Positions 1 to 6,281 of a stretch of 9,487 nucleotides of DNA are shown here, piece after piece. A program made the position numbers and the translations under genes. The notes beneath the pieces were generated by a model, which was not told where the DNA came from, did no database searches, and was given only the letters and a program-made list of their open reading frames with translations. The DNA lies in NCBI GenBank assembly GCA_026991005.1, contig JALXCH010000001.1, positions 1 through 9,487 on the forward strand, in the 5' to 3' direction. Within the stretch, counting starts at the first letter, position 1. The number at the start of each line of letters is the position of its first letter. Source of the stretch: Calditrichia bacterium (GTDB taxonomy: Bacteria > Calditrichota > Calditrichia > RBG-13-44-9).

Positions 1-228
1 GCTTATCGATTCTCTTGTAAGCAGGTCAACTTTCATTCCCAATTTATCTTCCAATTCCTGCTCTATCCCTACAATTTCAAGTAAGCTTTTTCTCTCATAA
101 AACTCCACAAGTACATCTAAATCGCTTTCTGGCTTTGCCTCACCTCTTGCATAGGAACCAAATATTTTAATATTTTTAACACCATGTTTTTTTAATATTT
201 CAACCAGTTTTTTTATTTTTTCATCCAT
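1..228 (-). CDS. MNT-type minimal nucleotidyltransferase (MntA-like antitoxin), 3' end cut by window
   Basis: The first 76 codons of a minimal nucleotidyltransferase, read leftwards and cut by the window edge. The frame opens at ATG 228-226, preceded by GAGG (GTGAGGAAAAA), a good ribosome site. Seen directly: the polymerase-beta-type active site GSYARGEAKPESDLD at residues 24-38, which fits GS-X10-DXD exactly (G24, S25, D36, D38), followed by VLVEF. A third likely acidic metal ligand is D68 in KVDLL. Family members are usually about 95-105 residues, so perhaps 20-25 are missing. Known for the family: MntA proteins transfer AMP from ATP to a partner HEPN ribonuclease and silence it. The HEPN gene often lies next to the MNT gene and would be expected just beyond position 1; that is inference. 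Its codons are rich in AAA and ATT, much more AT-rich than the genes after 1179, which suggests acquired DNA. Kanamycin-nucleotidyltransferase-like relatives are less likely, given the small size and the motif. Confidence 0.88.
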   Translation of the reverse strand, partial: MDEKIKKLVEILKKHGVKNIKIFGSYARGEAKPESDLDVLVEFYERKSLLEIVGIEQELEDKLGMKVDLLTRESIS

Positions 229-279
229 TTTTTCCTCACGCAAATAAAGTTCATTTTTTTAATAATTTAAATAAATATG

Positions 280-310
280 AAAAAAAAATCTGTTCCCCAA
301 TTAAAGGGGA
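280..310 (-). terminator. possible weak intrinsic terminator (minus strand)
   Basis: Read on the minus strand, TCCCC, a 7-nt loop and GGGGA form a 5-bp stem (294-310). Five nucleotides later comes a run of nine T (288-280). The stem is short and the T run is displaced, so the structure is marginal. It could end transcription from a minus-strand unit to the right, such as the broken frame at 379-629, before the MNT gene begins at 228. Confidence 0.3.
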
Positions 311-378
311 TGTGCTAAAATACCTTGCATTCATAACTGCCTTTACATGTAGTTAAAGCAATAACCTATTTCACCTTT

Positions 379-629
379 TTAGGTTACTATAAAATCAATA
401 GTATCTCCATATTTTTCAAATAATTCCATAGAATAAGTTTCTTTGTTGGTTAAAATAATTTTAAACATTCCAGGATGGATATACATATTTACTAGTTAGT
501 TCGACACCCTGCGTAACGCACTTTCTTTTGCTTCCCCCGTGAACGACCTATATGAATTTATTACAAGCGCAAAATCTAAAAAACTCTTTTTCCATATCTT
601 TTCTTATTCTTTTCCAATTTTTTCTTTTT
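379..629 (-). pseudogene. possible relic reading frame interrupted by stops
   Basis: On the minus strand a single frame reads as three short pieces separated by stop codons. The first opens at an ATG near 629 and stops after nine codons (MEKEKIGKE). The second is EKIWKKSFLDFALVINS and onward, ending ESALRRVSN. The third opens at ATG 486-484 as MYIHPGMFKIILTNKE and ends GDTIDFIVT at the TAA 381-379 (35 codons). The last piece has a protein-like composition, but no Shine-Dalgarno precedes its ATG. I do not recognise a family. Same-frame continuation across two stops is the only argument for one decayed gene. Chance is a serious alternative in AT-rich DNA, and the 379-486 piece might instead be a small independent gene. 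Confidence 0.2.
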
Positions 630-1124
630 CCATGTTTTAAAACTGTTTCTTTAAAATAAAAGCACAATTCAAAGATTTAGAGTTATCTTACCGTTAAATT
701 AATATTTAATTAGCAAATCATTTTCTTCCAACTTTTATTTGCCATTGCTCATTCTTTACTCATCAAAATAAGCTTAAAAAAACATTTTTTCAAGTATTCT
801 ATTATCACACTGAAATTTTATGAGAGATTTTATAACACCGCTGATTTAGCTGTACATTACTTAAAAATGCCGTGGTAACAGTTGTTTTTTCAAGGTTCTG
901 TGGTACATCTCGTGAAAGATCTTTCCCCTAACCCGTCCTTCTCATTTGTTTAAACTTTGCGATGTCAGCTTTTAAAAAATTCATCCCGGGTAAAATTCAA
1001 TGATTCAATTAAAATGTAATTTTAGCAAGAAATGGAGAGATTTGTTGAGGTGGAATCGAGAACTTTATTGGAAAAATGCCCTTTAAAAATTAAAAATAGA
1101 AAGAAACCAATTTTACCCCGGAGG

Positions 1125-1154
1125 TTGCTTTACTTTCTTTCGTCTGCTTATATT
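1125..1154 (+). promoter_or_regulatory. possible promoter for the TPR gene
   Basis: TTGCTT (1125-1130) and TATATT (1149-1154) are separated by 18 nt, resembling housekeeping -35 and -10 boxes (3/6 and 5/6 matches). Transcription would begin near 1161, leaving a leader of under 20 nt before ATG 1179. The surroundings are AT-rich, so chance matches are likely. Its position inside the longer version of the reading frame agrees with choosing the inner start. Confidence 0.28.
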
Positions 1155-1178
1155 ATTTGCAAAAAAAGAAAATACCCC

Positions 1179-2081
1179 ATGAGCAAATCCGAAGAAAAAA
1201 TTGTTCTGGACAAAATCCAGCAGGCGCGCAATCTGTATCTGGAGCAAAAATTCGACCGGGCAATCGAAATTTATCGGGAATTGGTGGAGCTGCTGAAAGA
1301 TGACGAAAAGAATCTTCCCATCATTCAAATTGAATTAGGATGGAGCTATTTTTTTAATCAGGATAACGACCAGGCGATCGAGATGCTCCAGACAGCGCTG
1401 AAGAGCCCGTATCTAACCACCCAGCAACAATTCGACTGTATCCGGCTTATTGGCTTTGCTTACGAGATGAAGGAAGATTTTACCCGAGCCAAAGAATACC
1501 TGCTGGAAGCTCTGGATTTCGATTTACCTCTAAGCACCAAACGCTATGCCCAGTTTGAACTGGGAAAAATTTATTTTCTGGAAGCTAATTACATCGAAGC
1601 AGAACACTATCTCGCACCTTTGTTGAACATCTTTCGGGAAGAGGAATCGGATTATTTTTATGCCCTGCGATACTATCTGGGGTTTACCAATTTTTTCCAG
1701 AAGAATCTGAAACGTGCCCGGGATCATTTTGAAGCGCTTATCCGGCAGGCCAACGATGCCAAACACAAAGTTCTGGGTTATTTCGGGTTAGCGCACATCC
1801 ACTACCAGGAAGAAGATTATCCTGCACTAATTGATCTTAGTAAAAAAATTATGGAAGAAAATCCGGATTTTTTCGATAAGGAAACCCTTGCTTATTTCCT
1901 GTGCTACGGATACGTCCACACAGGGGATTGGGATGCTGCCGAGCTATTTCTCCGGGAACTGGAAACTCAGTTTCCCAACGGCCGTTATGCCAGTAAATAT
2001 CCCTTTCTACGGGAATCCATTGAAAAAAGGGAAGTAGCCAAAGGTGAATCTCATCAACCATCGGCAGTTAAAAATCAGTAG
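1179..2081 (+). CDS. cytoplasmic tetratricopeptide-repeat protein
   Basis: A 300-residue all-helical protein made almost wholly of TPR units, with no signal peptide or membrane segment, so probably cytoplasmic and a protein-binding scaffold. From ATG 1179, about seven repeats can be followed, at roughly residues 9-40, 46-80, 85-118, 122-152, 159-190, 193-228 and 231-265. Typical signatures include ARNLYLEQKFDRAIEIY, ELGWSYFFNQDNDQAIEML, ELGKIYFLEANYIEAEHYL and GDWDAAELFLRELETQFPN. The tail is short and polar. The same frame extends up to ATG 1032, but those 49 codons read as lysine-rich AT-rich intergenic-like sequence without TPR character. Neither start has a strong Shine-Dalgarno: AAAGAAAA lies before 1179, and the good GGAGG at 1119-1123 is too far away. 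I prefer 1179. The gene lies 90 bp upstream of the HD-GYP regulator in the same direction, so co-expression is plausible. The specific partner is unknown. Confidence 0.82.
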   Translation: MSKSEEKIVLDKIQQARNLYLEQKFDRAIEIYRELVELLKDDEKNLPIIQIELGWSYFFNQDNDQAIEMLQTALKSPYLTTQQQFDCIRLIGFAYEMKEDFTRAKEYLLEALDFDLPLSTKRYAQFELGKIYFLEANYIEAEHYLAPLLNIFREEESDYFYALRYYLGFTNFFQKNLKRARDHFEALIRQANDAKHKVLGYFGLAHIHYQEEDYPALIDLSKKIMEENPDFFDKETLAYFLCYGYVHTGDWDAAELFLRELETQFPNGRYASKYPFLRESIEKREVAKGESHQPSAVKNQ

Positions 2082-2156
2082 ATTAAATATATCCGGAAGA
2101 TTTTTCTGGAAGCAGTAAATAACGGTGAGTTTTCGCCGAAGATAAGAAGAAGAGAC

Positions 2157-2164
2157 AAGGAGGT
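2157..2164 (+). promoter_or_regulatory. strong ribosome binding site of the HD-GYP regulator
   Basis: AAGGAGGT, a near-perfect anti-16S match, ends 7 nt before ATG 2172 and fixes that start in preference to the second ATG four codons later (2181). The leader between the two genes also holds a 7-bp hairpin with one G-U pair (TCCGGAA 2092-2098, TTCTGGA 2104-2110). It has no T tract, so it is not a typical terminator. Confidence 0.8.
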
Positions 2165-2171
2165 CGTTCAT

Positions 2172-3689
2172 ATGTCGCGAATGCATTCGCGGGTACTCAT
2201 CGTGGATGATGAGTATTATCTGGGACAAATGCTTGCCAAAGCACTCATCAACGAAAATATACAGGCCATTGCGGTAACCGATGTGGATTCCGCTATAAAT
2301 TGGTTAAATCGCCAGAATTTCGATCTGGTGGTCTCGGATATTTATTTGCCCCACAAATCCGGGATGGATCTGTTTAACTACGCCAAAGAGCATCATCTGG
2401 AAGTTCCGTTTATTTTTATGACCGGTAATCCCGATCTGGAGATGGCTGTCCAGTTGCTCACCCAGGGCGGCTACGACTACATTATCAAACCGTTTATGAT
2501 GCCCGATTTCCTGAAAAAGGTGCGCAATGTGATTCAGGCTCATCATTCCCGCAAACAGGAGAAGAAACTGGTGAAAAACCTGCGGATGCTCCTGGAAGAA
2601 CGTCTCTCGGAGTTGCGCATTTACGAAGATGTATTCGAGAGCATTGGCGATGGTGTACTTATTACCGATCTGGAAGGAAATATTGTCAAAATCAACCATG
2701 GTTTCGAGCGAATTTCCCGGGTACCGCCCCTCCAATTGCTGCACCAGCCGCTTCGTGTACTGAAAGATATTGCTTTTAACAGCTTCGATAGCGACGAAAT
2801 ATTACATACCTTGCAGAAAAATAAGAACTGGTCGGGCGACCTGGTAGGCCGACGCCAGAATGGAGAAATCTGGTACGCCAGCGTTACCTTTTCCCCCATT
2901 CGGGACGAAAACAATCGGGTGTTTGCCTTCACCGGTCTGTTTCAGGATGTGACCACCCAACGGGAAGTGGAACAAGCGCTCATCGACAGCCTGAAAAAGA
3001 TGAATCAGGCTCAGGAAGCCATTATCTTTGGGCTGGCCAGCCTGGCCGAACACCGCGACCAGGCCACAGGATATCATCTGGAGCGAATCCGCAGCTATTG
3101 CAAAGTTCTGGCCGAAGCACTGCAGGAACGAAATATCTTCCCGGATATCGTTACCCCAACGTTCATCCATACCCTCTACCAGACAGCACCATTACATGAC
3201 ATCGGTAAAGTAGGCATTCCCGATTACATTTTACTAAAAGAAGAAAAACTAACCCAGCCGGAATTTGAAATCATGAAAACCCACACGGAAATTGGTTACC
3301 GGATTCTTAATTCCATCCGGCAGCAATACGGAGAAATGGCAATTCTAACCATGGGGGCAGAAATTACCTATTACCATCACGAGCGCTGGGACGGCAGCGG
3401 TTATCCGCGAGGACTGAAGGGAGAAGCTATTCCCCTCTCCGCACAAATCCTTGCTATTGCCGATGTGTACGATGCTCTGACTACCGAGCGCAGTTACAAA
3501 AAAGCATTCTCTCATCAAACCGCGGTGGAATTAATGAAACAGGAACGGGGGAAACATTTTTCTCCCATTATTCTGGATGTGTTTCTGGAAATTCATCCGG
3601 AATTCGACCGTATTCGTCGCACCTTTCGCACCAGGCAGAAATCAAACATGTCCAGCCTGCCAGGGATTAAAATCGGGGCAATTACCTGA
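2172..3689 (+). CDS. REC-PAS-HD-GYP response regulator, probable c-di-GMP phosphodiesterase
   Basis: A 505-residue two-component output protein. The receiver domain (about 6-122) has the acidic pocket D12/D13, phospho-acceptor D56 (SDIYLP), T84 and K106 (KPF). A helical linker leads to a PAS domain (about 150-265, DVFESIGDGVLITDLEGNIV through GLFQDVTTQRE). A coiled segment then joins the HD-GYP domain (about 280-485). Its metal and signature residues are intact: AEHRDQATGYH (293-302), HDIGKVGIPD (H342, D343), H371, HHERWDGSGYP (H402, H403, GYP 410-412) and ADVYDAL (D431). Known for the family: HD-GYP domains hydrolyse c-di-GMP to pGpG or GMP, and the complete motif predicts activity. No DNA-binding domain or membrane segment is present, so output should be enzymatic and cytosolic, gated by phosphorylation and whatever PAS senses. 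No histidine kinase lies in the window, so it is an orphan here. The last codons form half of a long inverted repeat at the stop. Confidence 0.95.
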   Translation: MSRMHSRVLIVDDEYYLGQMLAKALINENIQAIAVTDVDSAINWLNRQNFDLVVSDIYLPHKSGMDLFNYAKEHHLEVPFIFMTGNPDLEMAVQLLTQGGYDYIIKPFMMPDFLKKVRNVIQAHHSRKQEKKLVKNLRMLLEERLSELRIYEDVFESIGDGVLITDLEGNIVKINHGFERISRVPPLQLLHQPLRVLKDIAFNSFDSDEILHTLQKNKNWSGDLVGRRQNGEIWYASVTFSPIRDENNRVFAFTGLFQDVTTQREVEQALIDSLKKMNQAQEAIIFGLASLAEHRDQATGYHLERIRSYCKVLAEALQERNIFPDIVTPTFIHTLYQTAPLHDIGKVGIPDYILLKEEKLTQPEFEIMKTHTEIGYRILNSIRQQYGEMAILTMGAEITYYHHERWDGSGYPRGLKGEAIPLSAQILAIADVYDALTTERSYKKAFSHQTAVELMKQERGKHFSPIILDVFLEIHPEFDRIRRTFRTRQKSNMSSLPGIKIGAIT

Positions 3690-3702
3690 ATCCCTGGCAG
3701 GC
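3655..3702 (+). repeat. 14-bp perfect inverted repeat across the HD-GYP stop codon
   Basis: GCCTGCCAGGGATT (3655-3668) and AATCCCTGGCAGGC (3689-3702) are perfect reverse complements around a 20-nt loop. The left arm encodes the residues S-L-P-G-I near the C terminus. The right arm begins on the last base of the TGA stop (3687-3689). The transcript would form a very stable hairpin enclosing the stop codon. A T tract follows only at 3715, 12 nt past the stem, so the long stem alone is not a classical terminator; mRNA 3'-end protection or attenuation is possible. Confidence 0.85.
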
Positions 3703-3720
3703 GGCACCACCTGCTTTTTT
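3697..3720 (+). terminator. probable intrinsic terminator after the HD-GYP gene
   Basis: GCAGG (3697-3701), an 8-nt loop and CCTGC (3710-3714) form a GC-rich 5-bp stem, extendable by one G-U pair, followed directly by TTTTTT (3715-3720). The stem is short but correctly placed next to the T run. Its left arm lies inside the right arm of the 14-bp inverted repeat, so the two hairpins cannot form together. Confidence 0.55.
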
Positions 3721-3907
3721 ACTGTTCCCGGCATTCTCAATTATTTCTTTATTCCTCATTCTGAAGTTTCGTATTCATCTCCATACTGAAGTTCCCAATA
3801 TAATCGCTTCACATAATCGAGCGCATTCCACAAAGCACCGGAAATGCAATTTCCGTTTTCCTCCTCCAAAAATGTTAAATGTTATCGGAAAGAATTTTCC
3901 CCATACC

Positions 3908-3936
3908 TTGCATTTCCCGCAGGCACATATTATTAT
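3908..3936 (+). promoter_or_regulatory. possible promoter for the aldehyde dehydrogenase gene
   Basis: TTGCAT (3908-3913), 17 nt and TATTAT (3931-3936) resemble -35 and -10 boxes (3/6 and 5/6). They would start transcription near 3943, about 27 nt before ATG 3970. A second isolated TATAAT lies at 3799-3804 without a good -35. The remainder of 3721-3907 shows no gene. Evidence is by eye only. Confidence 0.3.
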
Positions 3937-3954
3937 TCAAAAAACGGGCAAATC

Positions 3955-3962
3955 AGGAGGAG
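3955..3962 (+). promoter_or_regulatory. ribosome binding site deciding the aldehyde dehydrogenase start
   Basis: AGGAGGAG lies 7 nt before ATG 3970. This site argues against the in-frame ATG at 3844, which lacks a comparable site and would add 42 residues unlike any aldehyde dehydrogenase N terminus. Confidence 0.8.
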
Positions 3963-3969
3963 CCTATTC

Positions 3970-5403
3970 ATGGGAACACCAACTTACTTCCCTCTAATCC
4001 ATAACGAGTGGGTTAAAACATACAAATCGATTCGGGTTAAGGATCCCTACACGGGAGATACGCTGGGTAAAGTGTACCAGGCGGATGGGGATTTTCTGGA
4101 TATGGCGGTGGAGAGTGCTCAAAACGGATTTCGAGTTTCGCGTAAATTATCCGGTTACGAGCGGTACACCTATTTGATGCGCATCGCGGAGGGAATTCGC
4201 CAGCGCGAGGTGGAGTTAGCGGAAAGCATTAGTCGCGAAGCGGGCAAGCCCATCCGTTTTGCCCGCAACGAGGTGATGCGTGCTCAGCTCACCTTTACCT
4301 GGGCAGCCGAAGAGGCCCGCCGTTTGAACGGAGAATTCCTGCCACTGGACGTTGCGCCGCAAACGCGGGGTTATTATGCCATCACCCGCCGCTTTCCAAT
4401 CGGGGTTATTCTGGGAATTACCCCTTTTAATTTTCCCCTGAACCTGGTTGCCCACAAAGTGGCACCCGCCATTGCCAGCGGAAATGCCATCCTGCTCAAA
4501 CCCGCTTCCCAGACGCCTCTTACCGCCATCAAATTGGGAGAAATTATCCGCGAGGCGGAACTACCAGCGGGCATTGTAAACATCATTCCCACCAGCAGCA
4601 AACACGCCGAACAACTGGTGCGTGATGGACGCATCCGGAAGCTTACCTTTACGGGCAGCGCTCGCGTGGGTTGGTATCTGAAAAGCATCGCCGGGAAGAA
4701 GCGGGTAACACTGGAATTGGGAGGCAATGCCGCTGCGGTAGTGGAACCGGACGTCACTCTGGATGATATCATTCCCCGATTGGTGCTGGGCTCCTTTGCT
4801 TACGCGGGACAGATCTGCATCTCCGTACAACGTATTTATGTTCAGGAATCCATATTTGAGGAATTCATACAGAAATTTGTGGATGAGATGACACGCAGCG
4901 CAATTTACGGTGATCCCATGAACGAAAAGACCATGGTTGGTCCCATGATCGACACCGAAGCCGCCAAACGCGCCGAGAGCTGGATTCGCGAAGCTGAAAA
5001 AGCCGGTGCTCGGGTGGTAATTGGCGGGAAGCGGAAAAAGAACATCCTGGAACCTACTGTGCTCACAGGCACCAGTCCAGATATGCGTGTGGTTTGTGAA
5101 GAAATTTTTGCCCCGGTGGTGGTTATCGAGCCCTACGAAACCTTCGACCAGGCTTTGCAACTGGTGAACAACTCCTACTACGGATTGCAGGCGGGCATCT
5201 TCACCAACAACTTCCGGCACATCCAGAAAGCCTACACCACGCTGGAGGTGGGTGGTGTTATCGTAAACGATTATCCCACCTTCCGCATCGATCCCATGCC
5301 CTATGGGGGCTCGAAGGACAGCGGGCTGGGACGGGAAGGTCTGCGGTACGCCATCGAGGAAATGACTGAAATAAAACTACTGGCCATTAAGGGAGAGGGG
5401 TAA
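3970..5403 (+). CDS. NAD(P)-dependent aldehyde dehydrogenase, MJ1411/lactaldehyde dehydrogenase-like
   Basis: A 477-residue aldehyde dehydrogenase, the usual length for the superfamily, with no signal peptide and therefore cytosolic. It oxidises an aldehyde to the acid using NAD(P)+. All key elements are visible: TPFNFP with oxyanion N154, LLKPAS with cofactor lysine K177, FTGS (227-230), general base E249 in LELGGN, nucleophile C283 in YAGQICISVQRIYV, EEIFAPV with cofactor-binding E378, and the C-terminal YGGSKDSGLGREG (445-457). From memory, the GQICISVQ context and the tail IVNDYPTFRIDPMPYGGSK closely resemble the archaeal MJ1411 lactaldehyde dehydrogenase branch, which is near non-phosphorylating glyceraldehyde-3-phosphate and succinate-semialdehyde dehydrogenases. 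Substrate cannot be read from sequence. The stop falls in the loop of a hairpin shared with the convergent phosphatase gene. No pathway partner is adjacent, so the physiological role (fucose/rhamnose lactaldehyde, or general detoxification) is inference. Confidence 0.93.
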   Translation: MGTPTYFPLIHNEWVKTYKSIRVKDPYTGDTLGKVYQADGDFLDMAVESAQNGFRVSRKLSGYERYTYLMRIAEGIRQREVELAESISREAGKPIRFARNEVMRAQLTFTWAAEEARRLNGEFLPLDVAPQTRGYYAITRRFPIGVILGITPFNFPLNLVAHKVAPAIASGNAILLKPASQTPLTAIKLGEIIREAELPAGIVNIIPTSSKHAEQLVRDGRIRKLTFTGSARVGWYLKSIAGKKRVTLELGGNAAAVVEPDVTLDDIIPRLVLGSFAYAGQICISVQRIYVQESIFEEFIQKFVDEMTRSAIYGDPMNEKTMVGPMIDTEAAKRAESWIREAEKAGARVVIGGKRKKNILEPTVLTGTSPDMRVVCEEIFAPVVVIEPYETFDQALQLVNNSYYGLQAGIFTNNFRHIQKAYTTLEVGGVIVNDYPTFRIDPMPYGGSKDSGLGREGLRYAIEEMTEIKLLAIKGEG

Positions 5404-5412
5404 CCCTCACCC
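5391..5412. terminator. shared hairpin over two convergent stop codons
   Basis: GGGAGAGGG (5391-5399), GTAA (5400-5403) and CCCTCACCC (5404-5412) form an 8-bp stem with one A-A mismatch, closed on the plus strand by a GNRA-type GUAA loop. The dehydrogenase TAA (5401-5403) is in the loop and the phosphatase TGA (5409-5407) is in the stem. No clear T tract follows on either strand, so it may act as a weak bidirectional terminator or mRNA 3' cap rather than a standard intrinsic terminator. Confidence 0.5.
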
Positions 5413-6036
5413 CAGGTCTTCCCGAATAAAATCGCCCAGATGACGGGTTTGATTAATAAGAGTGAAGGTAAACCCGCGCTCCGGGCGGTATTCACAAATG
5501 CTGTAAGCAGCCGTGTCCATGTGAATTTTCCAGAAATACGGTTCCGGAATATTCAACATTGCTGCAAAAAGCGGTTTAATTACCGCACGATGAGTCACAA
5601 TGCAGATTCTCCCTTGCCGGTGTTTTTCAATTAATTTTTGCAACGCTCGATAAGATCGCTCCTGAACCTGCGCCAGAGTTTCCATGCCGGGGAAAGAAAG
5701 CTTCTCCGGGGTTGTAATCCACAACTTCCAGGCGTCAGGGTATTTCTCACGCACTTCATCCTTCGCCACATCCTCCCAGGGTCCCAGAGAGATATTGTTA
5801 AATCCTTCCTCAATTGTTACAGGCAACCGCCCGTCGGCCAGAATTTCGGCCGTCTGGCGCGCGCGACTTAAGGGACCGCTGTAAATAGCATCCATAGGGA
5901 CATCTTGTAATTCCCGCTGCAACGCCTCCGCCTGGCGGATTCCATTTTCATTCAAGGGGAAATCGTGGCGTCCCCGAAACCGATTTTCCCGATTTCCCGC
6001 CGTTTCTCCATGGCGCACAAAATAAATTTCCAGCAT
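5407..6036 (-). CDS. histidine phosphatase family (phosphoglycerate-mutase-like) protein
   Basis: A 209-residue single-domain protein of the histidine phosphatase superfamily, cytosolic (no signal peptide), starting at ATG 6036-6034 with AGGAG 5 nt upstream. Visible active site: RHGETAGN (R8, nucleophile H9, G10, E11), the phosphate-pocket segment SGPLSRARQTAEIL (R58), and the second histidine H149 in IVTHRAVIK. Known chemistry: H9 becomes phosphorylated by a phosphomonoester and is then hydrolysed. The size and short insertions fit cofactor-independent small phosphatases (PhoE/CobC/GpmB-like) rather than true 2,3-bisphosphoglycerate-dependent mutases, which are about 230-250 residues. One oddity: where relatives read LREIxFGxWEG, this protein reads FNNISLGPWED, so N81 sits where the proton-donating glutamate is usually found. 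It may use another acid or be slow. It converges on the aldehyde dehydrogenase with a 3-nt gap, and its 5' region faces the SGNH operon. Substrate unknown; no cobalamin genes are nearby. Confidence 0.9.
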   Translation of the reverse strand: MLEIYFVRHGETAGNRENRFRGRHDFPLNENGIRQAEALQRELQDVPMDAIYSGPLSRARQTAEILADGRLPVTIEEGFNNISLGPWEDVAKDEVREKYPDAWKLWITTPEKLSFPGMETLAQVQERSYRALQKLIEKHRQGRICIVTHRAVIKPLFAAMLNIPEPYFWKIHMDTAAYSICEYRPERGFTFTLINQTRHLGDFIREDLG

Positions 6037-6228
6037 AGGTACTCCTGTTTCTTTTGGTCTGCTTTCTTTTTTCCTGTAAAGATACGAAACAGAATTCCCC
6101 TGTTCCAGAAATCAGAATTTTATTCTCCTGGTACATCTGCAGACATCAAAAATGTTTCAATTTACGTTCCCTTCGGGAAGTTCAAAGTTGCAGTAAACAG
6201 ACGTACCTTTTTCTCCCTCTTTTTCCGC

Positions 6229-6260
6229 TTTGAGAAATCCCCTCCTTTTTCCTATATTTG
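6229..6260 (+). promoter_or_regulatory. FCB/Bacteroidota-type promoter of the SGNH-EamA operon
   Basis: TTTG (6229-6232), a 20-nt spacer and TATATTTG (6253-6260) match the Bacteroidota primary-sigma consensus TTTG-N19-21-TAnnTTTG. Transcription would start near 6267, giving a leader of about 20 nt that contains the AGGAG site before GTG 6287. The position just upstream of the operon, in a divergent intergenic region, fits. The consensus is from established knowledge; use here is inferred. Confidence 0.6.
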
Positions 6261-6276
6261 TTCTTCATAATAATTC

Positions 6277-6281
6277 AGGAG
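6277..6281 (+). promoter_or_regulatory. ribosome binding site supporting a GTG start
   Basis: AGGAG lies 5 nt before GTG 6287. The upstream in-frame TTG at 6230 has no such site and would lie before the predicted transcription start, so GTG 6287 is preferred. Confidence 0.7.

Larger units (their letters stand above)
229..1178. other. AT-rich intergenic stretch with no convincing intact gene
   Basis: About 950 bp of strongly AT-rich DNA between the MNT gene and the TPR gene. It contains homopolymer runs of A and T and many stops in all frames. I find no tRNA, rRNA, CRISPR repeat or insertion-sequence ends. The items worth naming are a weak hairpin with a T tract on the minus strand (280-310), a stop-interrupted minus-strand frame (about 379-629), and a stretch open for about 40 codons but without a start codon on the minus strand around 795-920. 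A 12-bp palindrome GAAAGATCTTTC lies at 914-925; one or two such palindromes are expected by chance in a window this size. A patch of higher GC at about 488-547 stands out. The composition differs sharply from the coding DNA to the right, so this looks like a decayed or acquired segment. Confidence 0.6.

Noticed and set aside
914..925. 12-bp perfect palindrome GAAAGATCTTTC as a possible operator
   Set aside because: A palindrome this short is expected about twice by chance in 9.5 kb, and it lies over 250 bp from the nearest start codon.
1000..1086. 28-codon plus-strand frame (MIQLKCNFSKKW and onward)
   Set aside because: No ribosome site, no known family, and AT-rich composition typical of chance frames in this segment.
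3844..3969. 42-residue N-terminal extension of the aldehyde dehydrogenase
   Set aside because: It lacks a ribosome site and resembles no dehydrogenase N terminus. AGGAGGAG placed 7 nt before ATG 3970 identifies the true start.
4561..5220. A 219-codon minus-strand open frame inside the aldehyde dehydrogenase gene
   Set aside because: It lies wholly antisense to a gene with all catalytic motifs intact, has no ribosome site and shows no recognisable motif. Long antisense frames are common in such genes.
6167..6179. Small hairpin TTCCC-TTC-GGGAA in the divergent intergenic region
   Set aside because: Five base pairs with a 3-nt loop and no T tract. It is too weak to call a terminator or an operator.
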